64,000 nt of DNA from Apus apus (Eukaryota; Chordata; Aves; Apodiformes; Apodidae): contig NC_067282.1 of assembly GCF_020740795.1 (NCBI RefSeq), positions 147,794,858-147,858,857 on the forward strand, read 5' to 3'. Of the stretch, positions 54,201-64,000 are shown piece after piece (the stretch's first letter is position 1; the number at the start of each line of letters is the position of its first letter). The translations under genes were made by a program, and so were the position numbers. The notes below the pieces were generated by a model. It was not told the origin of the DNA and did not search any database. It saw only the letters and a program-made list of their open reading frames with translations.

Positions 54201-57200
54201 GTTACTCATTTGAGACAAATGCAGCACTAATATTTCTGTTTATTTAGGTTAATTTAAATGGTTACATTTGGGCATTAAAAAAGTCTTCTCTGCTAATTTT
54301 CAGAATAGTTTGAAGCAGCAAAAAGACAAGCTTTAAAATAATGCACTTCTGTGGAGTCCTCTTGTGCTTAATCCCTCTTTCAACAATTTCTGTATCTTTT
54401 TGGGGGAAAAGTGCCCCTGCTCTGAGGCTCTTGTCATGTCTAAGCATCTTGAGGCACCCAGAAGAGACCAACTCCCTGTGTAACTTGTGCTGACAACTAC
54501 CCCCTCCATCACCATCACTGACCTTGGGCAAGGTCACTTCAAAGGAAGGGGCCTCATGAGAGGGCTTCTTTTGTCACCTGAAACAGAGCTGGAAATGGGG
54601 ACATAAAAAATGTGATTGCAGTGGGACAGAAAAAAGGAAGGTTCTTTTAAAAAGTAACTTCGAATAGGTTAGTCAGAGGAGCATATAAAGATGTACAGAG
54701 TATGCAAAGGTAGAGCAGCCAAGGCTTTGCTGTACATTTCTAGGTAATTAGACATATCAAGAGGTGATTGTTTTTAATATCCATTTCATTATCTTGTCTG
54801 GACAAATGATAATCAATCAGTGCATGACAGCTTTTTTTTGAGTTGGAACCCACCTCAAATAGACATTCTTCCCTACCTGGGTATTTAATTCTGATCAACA
54901 TGTGTGATTACTTTACAAAGAGTAGTTACACTGGCCAGATAATTTGCCAGTTTGCTACAAAAAAAATAATTTTTTTAGCATGGAAATGAGAAGTCACCCC
55001 TTAAAAAGTACTATTTAAAATGCAACTTATTTGTATTAGTTAAAGGATACATGCACAAGCTAATTTGGTCTGCAAGAAAGTATACTTTCAGTATATTTCC
55101 TCTCCTCTTAAAATACCAAGCATTTAACTTTTTCTCAATGTTGCTGAACAGCTATATTATGCTGCTTTGGCTGGAGTTATTGCTCATGTAAACCAGTATT
55201 AAGGGACCCAGAATCAGACATGTGGCATCAATACTCTAACCATTCTGCTTGCACATAAAAGACAGCCATAAATCCTGAGTTCCCAGTATCACTTTATATT
55301 TACTGCTGCTGTCACTCATAACAGCCAGAAGCAGAGGAGCTTGGAAAGCTGTCTGAAATTTAGTTTGAAAGACTTCACCCATGAGAAGAAACTGTCTCTT
55401 TGTGGTACACGTGAGCTTATAGATCCTGTTATATTAAGAGGGAGAAATATGGGATACTTTCACACTGAAAATGCATGCCAAACAGGTCTGAAAGAGCTAC
55501 ACAGGCATTGTCATGAGGAAAGAAAAACAAAACAAAACAAAAGGAAGAAAAAAGACACAAAAATAAAAAAGGTTACTTCAAAGCACCAAAATTATGTCAT
55601 TTTGCATATGTCTATTGAAAACAGTTCGAGCTGGTATGCTTAGATTGCTATTACCCACCATAAATATAAAGGAAAGAGCTGTACTTTCTATCCTCCTGAA
55701 GGATGATGTTATCATTCATTTTCAAACTATAATTGCAAGAGTAGTACAATAGTAGGTATGCGACTTGTGGACCTCCAAATCCCTCTCCATCTTTTGGTCT
55801 TCTAATAGAAATGTGACTTCTGAATCTTGTTAGTATCATGAAGTACCATGACTTAGGAGCTGTCTTGGAAGGTACTGTGTTGGGGTTTGAATGCACTCGG
55901 ACCAGGACACAGCTAACCCAGGTCTTCCATAGCTCTGGTGGGGACTTGAGTCACAGACACAGTGAGCTAGGAGTTGGAAGGCTCTGATGTATTCAGCTGC
56001 ATTGTAAGAACCATTTCTCCTCCATTTCAAAGCCGCTGGCATCCACCTCCTGGATTTCAGTCCAGAAAGTTGGGAGACACCTTGGAGCAATGCTGAATAT
56101 AGCACTCTTAGAGAAGGGCACACACAACACAAGGTATTGTTCACACATCAGCCTTGCACAGTGAGTAGCTGATTGTGTCTATCAAGAGAGCTCTCCCCTT
56201 TCTGTAAGCTGGCTGGTCCTGAATCAGCTCTGTAGCCATGATGTTATATAATATTACAGCCAGCACAGCTCTAAGACTGGCCTTGATGCCCTGTTAAGAC
56301 ATCTGCATGGTTTCTTGCTTGCATGAGCTATCAACAGACTGATCTGACATCCAGCTGCAAAAAGTCAGATAAACTTGCCTTTGGGTAATTCTCCTCTGAA
56401 GGGGCGTATTTGTGAGTACTGTATTGAGGCACAGACCTCATGCCCCAGATAGGCAGTTTCCACGCCTTTCTTAGGGACTCCACTCTGCAAATCAATGACA
56501 CATCACAGCATACAGTGTTCTTGACTTGCACAAACCTTTTGGGGACTGGTGCTTGTGCAAAGAAATTATATTTATGCATGGTGATAAATCTTTGTTAATG
56601 AAGTTGCAGAACACTTGTTGTCTTTTCCTTTAGCATCTGTGCTTTGGATCAATGGCAATATCACATTTAAAAAGAAATCAAAGTTTTCCAGATAGAGGTA
56701 TTTGTGTGTATGAGCAGAGGTACAGAGGGCCAAGCAGTATATGTATACCCTCTGGAAGGTGTAGAGTTTTGGGATTCCCTGGGAACCTTGCACAAATATG
56801 AGGGACTGAGGGGAGAATGGCTGTGAGAGCAAGCAAGATGGATTAGTCTGCTAGTTATTATTATCCCGTCTCTGGGCCCAGAGTAGTAATTCTGCCTCAC
56901 AGCTGCAGCAGACTGTATCTTTGCCTGGTGGAGATGTCCTCCTTCTGCTAAATTTTGGTACAAGAGACATGAAGGTTTTCCTCAGATTCCCAGAATTAAG
57001 GTGATTTTTTGCATTATTGAAAAAAAATGCATTAGTGTCTGAAGGTCAAAAGAGTCAAGAGTCACCTGTATGTGTCTCTTTCTCTGCTAATCTATAGTAA
57101 TTAAGATATATAACATAAGCATTCATGCAATACACAGGAAGATAATAAACTGAGACTAGATGAAGACTGGTATTTGCACATGACAGTTTCTAGTCAGTTG

Positions 57201-57228
57201 CCAGCAATTAGCAAGTTACAATGAATCT
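54201..57228. other. TH2-PAH spacer and probable PAH 3' UTR
   Basis: About 3 kb between the CR1 cluster and the PAH stop codon, with an A-rich tract at 55519-55573. No further exon recognised. The upper part should hold the PAH 3' UTR, but no clear minus-strand AATAAA was found close to the stop. Confidence 0.5.
55519..55573 (+). repeat. A-rich (AAAAC)n tract
   Basis: AAAGAAAAACAAAACAAAAC and A-rich flanks. Low-complexity sequence between TH2 and PAH. Confidence 0.75.
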
Positions 57229-57272
57229 TCATTTTATCTTCTGCAGGGCGTTGCAAAGGATCCCCATCTCAC
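57229..57272 (-). CDS. PAH: PAH exon 13 (C terminus and stop)
   Basis: 44 coding nt after CTTTTGCAG, completing a Ser codon and encoding [13 protein letters not shown] and TGA (57231-57229). It is too short for ordinary ORF calling. Phase and sequence match human exon 13 (EIGILCSALQKIK). The 3' UTR continues below 57229; its end was not identified. Confidence 0.94.
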
Positions 57273-60200
57273 CTGCAAAAGAAAGAATCACAGCAGTCAA
57301 TACTACATTTAGCCTATGTCTAACTCTCTTATATATGTTTACCCTTTAGATGCATTCCCTGAAATAATAAGGTGAACAAAGAGGTGCTGGATTGGACACA
57401 TTTATTAAGGTGTTACTGGTAAGTAAGGTTTGCAGAATCAGCCCTTCACCTTCATCAGCCATACAAGGATGGTTCACAGGATCAGGGGTGCTGGCTTTTA
57501 GCAGGCTAGCCAATGTTAGGGGGGAAACTTATCAGGAAAAATGCTAGGATGGCAAAATGAAATGTGATTTAAGCCAAGCTTTTCCTTTTTCCCTTACTGA
57601 GAACAGACAGAGCCACACATCAGAATTCATCACAAGGCCCTCTGGCCTTTCCTACCACCTCCACTTTAGTTGATATTTCAGATGTAACAAACTACAGTCA
57701 AAGGGAAATGCTATTTTGAAGCTTGACTAGAATTAGGAAGCAATTTTTGCATCAAAAAGGAGATGTGTGCTACTTGAACTCAGTCAGGCTCAGATCATTA
57801 CATGCAACCAGATTAAAATCTGCTTTGCAGTTGCTATTTCTGATCCAAGTTTTGAGGAATTCAAGGTAACAAACTTCTTACTATTGATAGTGTCAGCTAA
57901 GTTCTTCAGCTGCTTTGCATTGTCCAAGACTTCAATCCTCTGGGTGTAGGGATTGTACCGAACAGAGAAAGGACGAGGGATTGTTTGAGCAAATTTCCTG
58001 AGGAAAAATACAGAGAAACATACAAACTTGAAAAGCTCCCTTTTTTCCAGGAACTCACTTGTGTGCATTTAATGAGGGGAACAAGAGAATTTGTGAAAGG
58101 AAATAACTGAAATTCCTGCTGAGTGATCTGACCTACAGCATTCTGCAACAGGCTTGAATCTGCATTTGTCTTTACCATCTATATTTCTTTATAAACAGGA
58201 CAAGTTATGCTATTGGCATGGCAACGCTGCTGTTGGTATAGATCAACTGTGTAGTTATTGGGATTTGCCAAAGTTGAAAATCTTCTTTTCCTTTCAGTAA
58301 TGCAAAATATAGGAATCCTGATCCAAGATATGGGAGAGTAAAGTCAAGTATCTATTCAATCCTGGCATATCACGATCAAATATAGTGCTAATTCCTGGCA
58401 TGGCTGGTAGCAGATTTGAGGTCGTTGCAAAGATAGAATATATTCAAGGGAGTGAAAGAGCATTCTTGCCATCCCCTAATTGCAGCCTTCCCTTCCGCAA
58501 AATAGTTAATTCTATTGCAGAAATATTAAGATTTTGGCATCTTGGGAAAACATTAATTTGCATAACCACAGAACTGTGAAAAGGAGGACTCTGAATGGGA
58601 TGAGATGGCCAGAGCTATTGTTCCAGGCTCCTTGTAGACCCCAGCAGGACACCAGCTTATATATCTGCTTCAAATTACTGAAGTTATTGCTGAAAGAGGA
58701 AGGAAAGCACGCAGGAGTTGATTATGGAGCCTCACTATACAGACTGTGACTCAGCATGGTAAATCCCATAAATCCCCAGAACAGAGCAATATGCCAGATG
58801 CCTTCTCCACATTGCTCCTTCAGTTTAGTCCTGAGTTATCTGATAAGGCCATTGTCTCAAACAGCATTCTTTGTGAGAAGACCACAAGGTGTGACAGTAG
58901 AAAAAAGTTATTTTGGCTAGGGTGAAAGTGTTTAGTGGCATCAGTCCAGTATAGTTTTTCTAAGGGGAAAGACCTATGTTAACAGACAGTCTCTCTAAAT
59001 TTCAGTTGAAGATAAGACCCTAATTAGAAGATGAATTCCTTCAGCTGAAATTTTTAGGTCAGCCTAGGAATAATTTTTCGGTGAAGTTTTCCATTTTACT
59101 TAAACACACGTGTCCAGGTGCAAGCCACAAATACAGGCACTGGACCAAACTCCAGAATTCTATTTCAATTTAACCAGTTTTCCAATTCATTCATTGAAAC
59201 GATTAAAAGAAGTACCACAATTCTTTTAGTAGACTAAGGCTGCATCTTTCATTTTCTCAAGGAACCTGCTACTCAGTTAAATAAGTACACAGAGAAGATA
59301 GAAGCTCTGCACAGGATACTAATAACACAACCCAGAAGAGAAGGCCATCTTCCTCAGGTATTAGCTCAGAGAAAAGGGCAGAAGGAGAGGCTGCAGGCTT
59401 ATGATGACTGGGGAAGCAACAGGGGAGCTAGCTAGGAAGACTGGAGTGGGGGAGTCTAGGGCACCAGAATACCTTGGGGTCTTGGTATGTGTTTATCTGT
59501 GAATGGGGTAGAGATAGAGAAGAGAGAGAAGAGACTGCAGGTCTAGGACAAGTCCCTGTGTGGCATCTCCCAGAGAAAAACTTACTGAGTGTGAACCAAG
59601 GCTAACCCCTAGTGGCTTGGCTAACATTCAGAAATATGTTGGTAGGATTTTTTAAATAGCAATGAAAATACTGCTGTGAGGTGGAACCCAAGCTGAACCC
59701 CAAATACAGACTGAGCCATTCCTGTTTCAAGAACCAGAACTGAACCTGGACCATTATTTCAAAGTCTTGTTGAACTGGAACTGAATCTGTGTTTCAGTCA
59801 CAGATGACTGAAAGATTTACTGTGTAATCCTGTAGTCTTGTAAACACACTGCTGGTAACAAGCTGGAGGCTCTGTATTAAGCTGACCACACAGGCCTCAG
59901 GACTGAGTTTATTAGGCTTGCTTGCAGTTTTGTTTAGCTGTAACAGCAATTGTCTAATGACCATGCAGCTATTACCTAATTTGTTTTAGTTTTGCTTTAT
60001 TCTGAATAACTGTGTGCTATAATGCCTATAGTTGATATTTTTTACATAGGCAGAAATACCAAGTAGTTGTACTGTACAAAGTGAACTAAGTCTGACCCTA
60101 AAATGATGATGCAGCATAAAGGAGTACCAGCATGGGCTGATAACAGAGGCCTTGAAAGTGCAAGTTTAGGATGCTGCTGGTTGTCCCTGTGCTCTCAACA

Positions 60201-62780
60201 ACTCCCCACTGATCAGCTGTTCATGATAACACAAATTTTGGAGCTGCAGGAAAAAAAAATACAAATCAGACAAAAAAAAACAAAAAAAAAAACCACACAC
60301 CCAAAAAAACCCCACACACTATAGGTTTAGAGAAACAAACAAACAAACAAACAAAACAAAAAAACAACAAACAAAACCAAAAAAAACCACCATAGGTTTA
60401 AAGGAAACAAAAGGGATAAAGAACCAATACTTAATTTAAATTGAGAAGTCAGAAGTAACATGGGTTTGCAGAACAATTTAGAAGGAGGAAGAAGTACAGG
60501 ATGTTAGAAAACGTAAGAATGACTCTGAGGAAACCTTGGGCTGAGGAGGAAGAAAGGAGGCATAAGCACCATCCACCTCCTCACAAAAGAGAGGACGAAG
60601 GCCCACTCATCCATTCATTAACTTCACAGCACTGCTCTGAAGATCTCAATATATTGATTACTTGACAACTACACCCCCCACACATACCAGACTGAAACTA
60701 TTGAATTAAGACATTAAAAATGTGTAAGGGTAAGTATAACTTCAGAGGAAAAGGACTAGATACCAGGAGATTATTTTTGAATGAGAACATATAACTATAG
60801 TATTGTTAAAGAGACTTGTTTTGCATTGTTTTGCACCTTGACCCTAAGTGTTAGTATAATTGCAGTGGGGCTACCAATATTTTTCTTGCATGTTGGTTAT
60901 ACAGGTTAAAATCTTCATTATGCTAACCACAGATTCCTGGCTTCACATATAAGGTGTGTTCACTTTATTGCCCTCAACAAGGTTTTGAGTGTGACAACTG
61001 CTTAGTCTCTTTAAGCATTACACAACTTTTTCTAATGCCTCTCAAAGCATTACTGTCAACCCAAGACTTGTTATGGTACTGGGATCCATTGTATTGGCAG
61101 TGGACAAGAAATTGGATCTTATATGGAATGACTGGATTACCTTAGCTTTTCTTTTGCATCTTTAAAACTGTCAGCAACATAGTAGATAGGCTGGAACTCA
61201 GTAACAGGGTACTTCTGCACAGAGGTCTTCTCCAGGACAAGAGGCTGAATCTCAGGTTTATTTGATAAACAATACTATAAGCAAAAGGATAATAAATAGA
61301 TTGCAGTTAAAAAGTGCTTGAATTTGCTGGGAAAGAAAGATGGAGCTACTGAATGCCACCCCATTTCAGACAGGAAAGAGTTGGTCCTGTGGAATACAAT
61401 GACAACGTCGCACATTAGGAAAGCAGCAGTATGAGCTCCCTGGGTATACATGGTATACATTGACACTAATAAATATTAAAGCTCTTCAGTGAAGTATGAC
61501 ATTTCACGGTATTTACATGCACAAAGTATGAAGGAAAATAAGGATCTGAAGACATTCAGAAGAGAAGTTTTAGCTATTATAAACATCTTTGAAATGTTTC
61601 ATAGAACACACCTGCAGTTCCCCAAATGAAGACAGCAGCCCTGCACCGTATGCCTTGAGTGAATTGCCTTCCTTACATAGTCCAAACTCCACCGTAAACC
61701 AATAAACCTAGCAAGAAAATTAGACAGAAACATATGATTCTTTGACCAAAAAGAGAAGGCCCACATAATTTATTTGAATTCTTTTACATTTCTATTTAAA
61801 TTGGTGCCATGTGTGAAATATCAACTGTATAAATGCCAGAAATGTACTCACAGACTTAAATTCTTCACCTGGAAGTAGCACAGTGCTAGACTCAATGTGC
61901 CTGCAAATCAGTACAGTTCTCTGACAAACACAGTTGTGTTTTACTGTGCATATATTTGTCAGCAGAGCTGAAACAATGACATGATAGCAATAACATTTCA
62001 TTTTGGCTGGCCAACTCAGTTGAAGTTTGAACTTTATTTGACAGAAGTTTGTGTCCTGTTTCACACAGAAGCACCTAGCTGCAGCAGCAAGAGAGGGAAT
62101 GGGCTATTAGTGCAATATTGACTGAAGATGGTGTTTAGCCCAGCTTGACTTCTTGGTCTGTTATTTTGAAGGGATACCTGCTCTGGCTCAGAAAAACTAT
62201 CTCTTTTTGTCAGAAACAGCACATAGTGGACAATGCTTTGCCCAGGTGAGTTGGCACTGGGGACACTAATCTCACAGCCATATTCTTGTTGTTATTTTAA
62301 GTTTGTAATTCTGGGTTTCAGTAGTCTTAGAGTAGGACTCACATGAGCCACACTGACTGCAGAGGACATTATCTGCCTGAAAGGGTGGCAGTGAAGGGAC
62401 ATTCACAGGTAGAACAACTACTGAAGCTGCCTCCTTGAATTTCCTGTGAGGATGTAGTAATATGTAATCTCTTCTTGCCCAATATGTTTGTGCTGGAGGA
62501 AATCTTTTTTGGGCTTCTGTGTTTAATCACAACTGTCACTTTGAATAAGGGGTGCCAAAGTTATTTTCCTATAATGCAACTGTTTCAGGGTGGGGTTTTC
62601 CAATCATGGACTTCACTCTGTTCCCATTCAACTCTATGGGAGTTCTATCAGTGACTTCAGTGGCAGCAGAATTAAGACAACACAGGGTGCCTTGGAAAAT
62701 TGAGCTCTCATTTATTAAATTACCGTAGCAAGTTTCTCGATGAAATCATCCGGAGCTCCCAGAGATGCCAGTCCAATTTC
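57229..62780 (-). CDS. PAH: Phenylalanine hydroxylase (PAH), C-terminal exons 9-13, partial
   Basis: Cytosolic, tetrahydrobiopterin- and iron-dependent conversion of phenylalanine to tyrosine, the first step of phenylalanine breakdown. Only the last 148 residues are in the window, from five exons on the minus strand: 62780-62724, 61707-61612, 61274-61141, 57997-57882 and 57272-57229. Exon lengths (57, 96, 134, 116 and 44 coding nt) equal those of human PAH exons 9-13. The sequence aligns without gaps to human residues 305-452 and stays in phase. Diagnostic stretches are [11 protein letters not shown] (iron ligand Glu), YPVTEFQP (the Val that marks PAH), [20 protein letters not shown] and the ending CNALQKIK. 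Exon 8, with the HELLGH histidines, and everything 5' of it lie beyond position 64000. The PAH stop codon is about 6.6 kb upstream of the TH2 start. Confidence 0.96.
57882..57997 (-). CDS. PAH: PAH exon 12
   Basis: 116 nt encoding [20 protein letters not shown] and [18 protein letters not shown], between TTTCCTCAG and GTAAGA. It ends with the first base of a split Ser codon. Confidence 0.96.
60249..60400 (+). repeat. A-rich low-complexity region with (AAAC)n
   Basis: About 150 bp of A runs broken by C, including five or more clean AAAC units (about 60333-60354) and CCACACACCCAAAAAAACCC. It lies in the PAH intron between exons 11 and 12. No element body is recognised beside it. Confidence 0.85.
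61141..61274 (-). CDS. PAH: PAH exon 11
   Basis: 134 nt encoding [19 protein letters not shown] then [18 protein letters not shown] and KDAKEKLR, between CTTATAG and GTAATC. The Val in YPVTEF matches human Val379. Confidence 0.95.
61612..61707 (-). CDS. PAH: PAH exon 10
   Basis: 96 nt encoding [20 protein letters not shown] and ending SSFGELQ, between TTGCTAG and GTGTGT. It contains the glutamate equivalent to the human PAH iron ligand Glu330. Confidence 0.95.
62724..62780 (-). CDS. PAH: PAH exon 9
   Basis: 57 nt encoding [19 protein letters not shown], between GTTACAG and GTAATT. Human PAH has [19 protein letters not shown]. Confidence 0.95.
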
Positions 62781-64000
62781 CTGTAACAATAAACCATTAT
62801 TCTTCAAGTTGTTTATTGCAAACATTCTTCCTGTCTCGTCTTATGTAATTTCTCACATTTTAAATGTTACCATCACTTACTACCACACACAAATGTTTAC
62901 AGGACATGTTCTTATCGTGGAAGATCAACTTTAATCCAGCAATCTCTCCAGAAAGGAACAAAGATGCCTGTCCAAATGTCATTTACAAGGCCTGATCCTT
63001 TGTGCCTGATACAAAGCCTACTGAGGTCAAATAAAATTTTCCTTTTGCTTTGACAAGCTTTTGATCAAGCCTACAATGCACACCCATGATACAATGACCC
63101 ATGATGCGGTCAAAATGAGGCAAATCAGTCACATCCATACATCTCAAATATTTCTCTTTGTTTTGATGGGCCCTGATTGCAGGAATTTTCCTGGAACTTC
63201 GAATGAGTTGTTTTTTCTGAATGGCAAGGCACGATTTGAAAGATCTTATTTGTACCTTAGGAACTAATGAATACTTTTTCAATAGCTGGATTCAGAAGAC
63301 AGCTCCAAAACGCTGTATATAACCAGGTATTTTTCTTGGTTTGCTCCACTGAGGACTGCATAGTGCAAAAGCAGAGCCTCACAGACAGCCACACCAAGAG
63401 CATGGGGGCAGCCATCATCATGTCAAATCCTAATAAGCCAAGGGACAGCAGGGCTTATCTTGAAGGAAACCCTTTTCTCCTTCCTCTCCTTCTCTCCTTT
63501 TCTCTTTTCCTGTTTTCTGGTAAAATGGAGCCAAAAGTTTATTCCTTCAACGAGGCTTGGCTTCTTTTCCAGAGACATTAACACTACCAAAGGGAAAGCT
63601 CCTCTCCAGCCTTCTCCCGTGCTTGCAGCTGGGACAGTTCTACACTTAACTCAGCCTCCTCTGTGGCTTGAATAGAAAAGAAACCAAAAAAATCTTCACT
63701 TTCCCTAACATTTGGATAGCAGGGTGGGGTAATAATTCATCTGACTCAGGAGCCATTTGACTTTGCTCAGAAGGATCAACATCTACAAAAAGGTTTTAGA
63801 TTGTGGCTTCACAAGGGGTTTGTCTCTAAAGAAAAAGCTGACGCAAGACAGACATTTGGAGTTTGGGTGTATGAGTTCGCCCAAGTGATTTGTGTCAACA
63901 TTTCAAGCAATAAATACAGCAGTCTCAGCCATTCTTAAACAAGGTGCTAACAAACACCACATGCCTCATGGATCTTGTTTCATGCTCTGAGTTACCTAGT
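62781..64000 (-). other. PAH: PAH intron 8 (partial)
   Basis: Sequence upstream of exon 9. I looked for the 70-nt exon 8 (HELLGHVP) on the minus strand to the window end and did not find it, so this intron is longer than 1.2 kb and runs off the window. Confidence 0.75.

Noticed and set aside
62781-64000. PAH exon 8
   Set aside because: Searched by eye for the HELLGH region on the minus strand and not found; it must lie beyond the window.

Overview
This is vertebrate nuclear DNA, most likely from a bird. It is AT-rich and CpG-poor, its coding sequence is split into short exons with GT-AG introns, and the only abundant dispersed repeats are chicken-repeat-1 (CR1) LINE fragments. Several of these are 5'-truncated and end in the typical avian ATTCTGTGATT-type tail. 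Nothing bacterial, plasmid-borne, viral or CRISPR-like was seen.

Two aromatic amino acid hydroxylase genes lie head-to-tail on the minus strand. The first (20651-50579) is a tyrosine hydroxylase that I assign to TH2, the second vertebrate tyrosine hydroxylase. I could assemble 12 coding exons by eye. All splice junctions are usable, all phases match, and the result is one uninterrupted 459-residue model holding the iron ligands (His292, His297, Glu337) and the Asp386 that marks tyrosine rather than phenylalanine hydroxylases. The second (57229-62780, continuing past the right edge) is the C-terminal third of phenylalanine hydroxylase, PAH, exons 9-13 by human numbering. PAH converts phenylalanine to tyrosine and tyrosine hydroxylase converts tyrosine to L-DOPA, so the pair encodes consecutive reactions. 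The arrangement looks like retained ancient tandem and whole-genome duplication history rather than an operon.

Layout. 1-20650: no gene recognised; it holds CR1 fragments at 2610-3124 (+), 5372-6655 (-), 11617-11716 (+) and 19197-19500 (-), plus a 5S rRNA-like patch near 9541-9580. 20651-50579: TH2, with introns from 0.65 to 5.8 kb carrying CR1 pieces and simple repeats. 50580-57228: the 6.6 kb between TH2 and PAH, with a CpG-rich island (51700-51980) about 1.2 kb upstream of the TH2 ATG, then a cluster of CR1 pieces (52064-54200), one of which has the structure of a 5'-inverted insertion. 57229-64000: PAH exons 13 to 9, and then part of the intron before exon 8, which lies outside the window.

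All boundaries come from manual reading. Family assignments rest on remembered protein families, not on a database search. CR1 ends are approximate.
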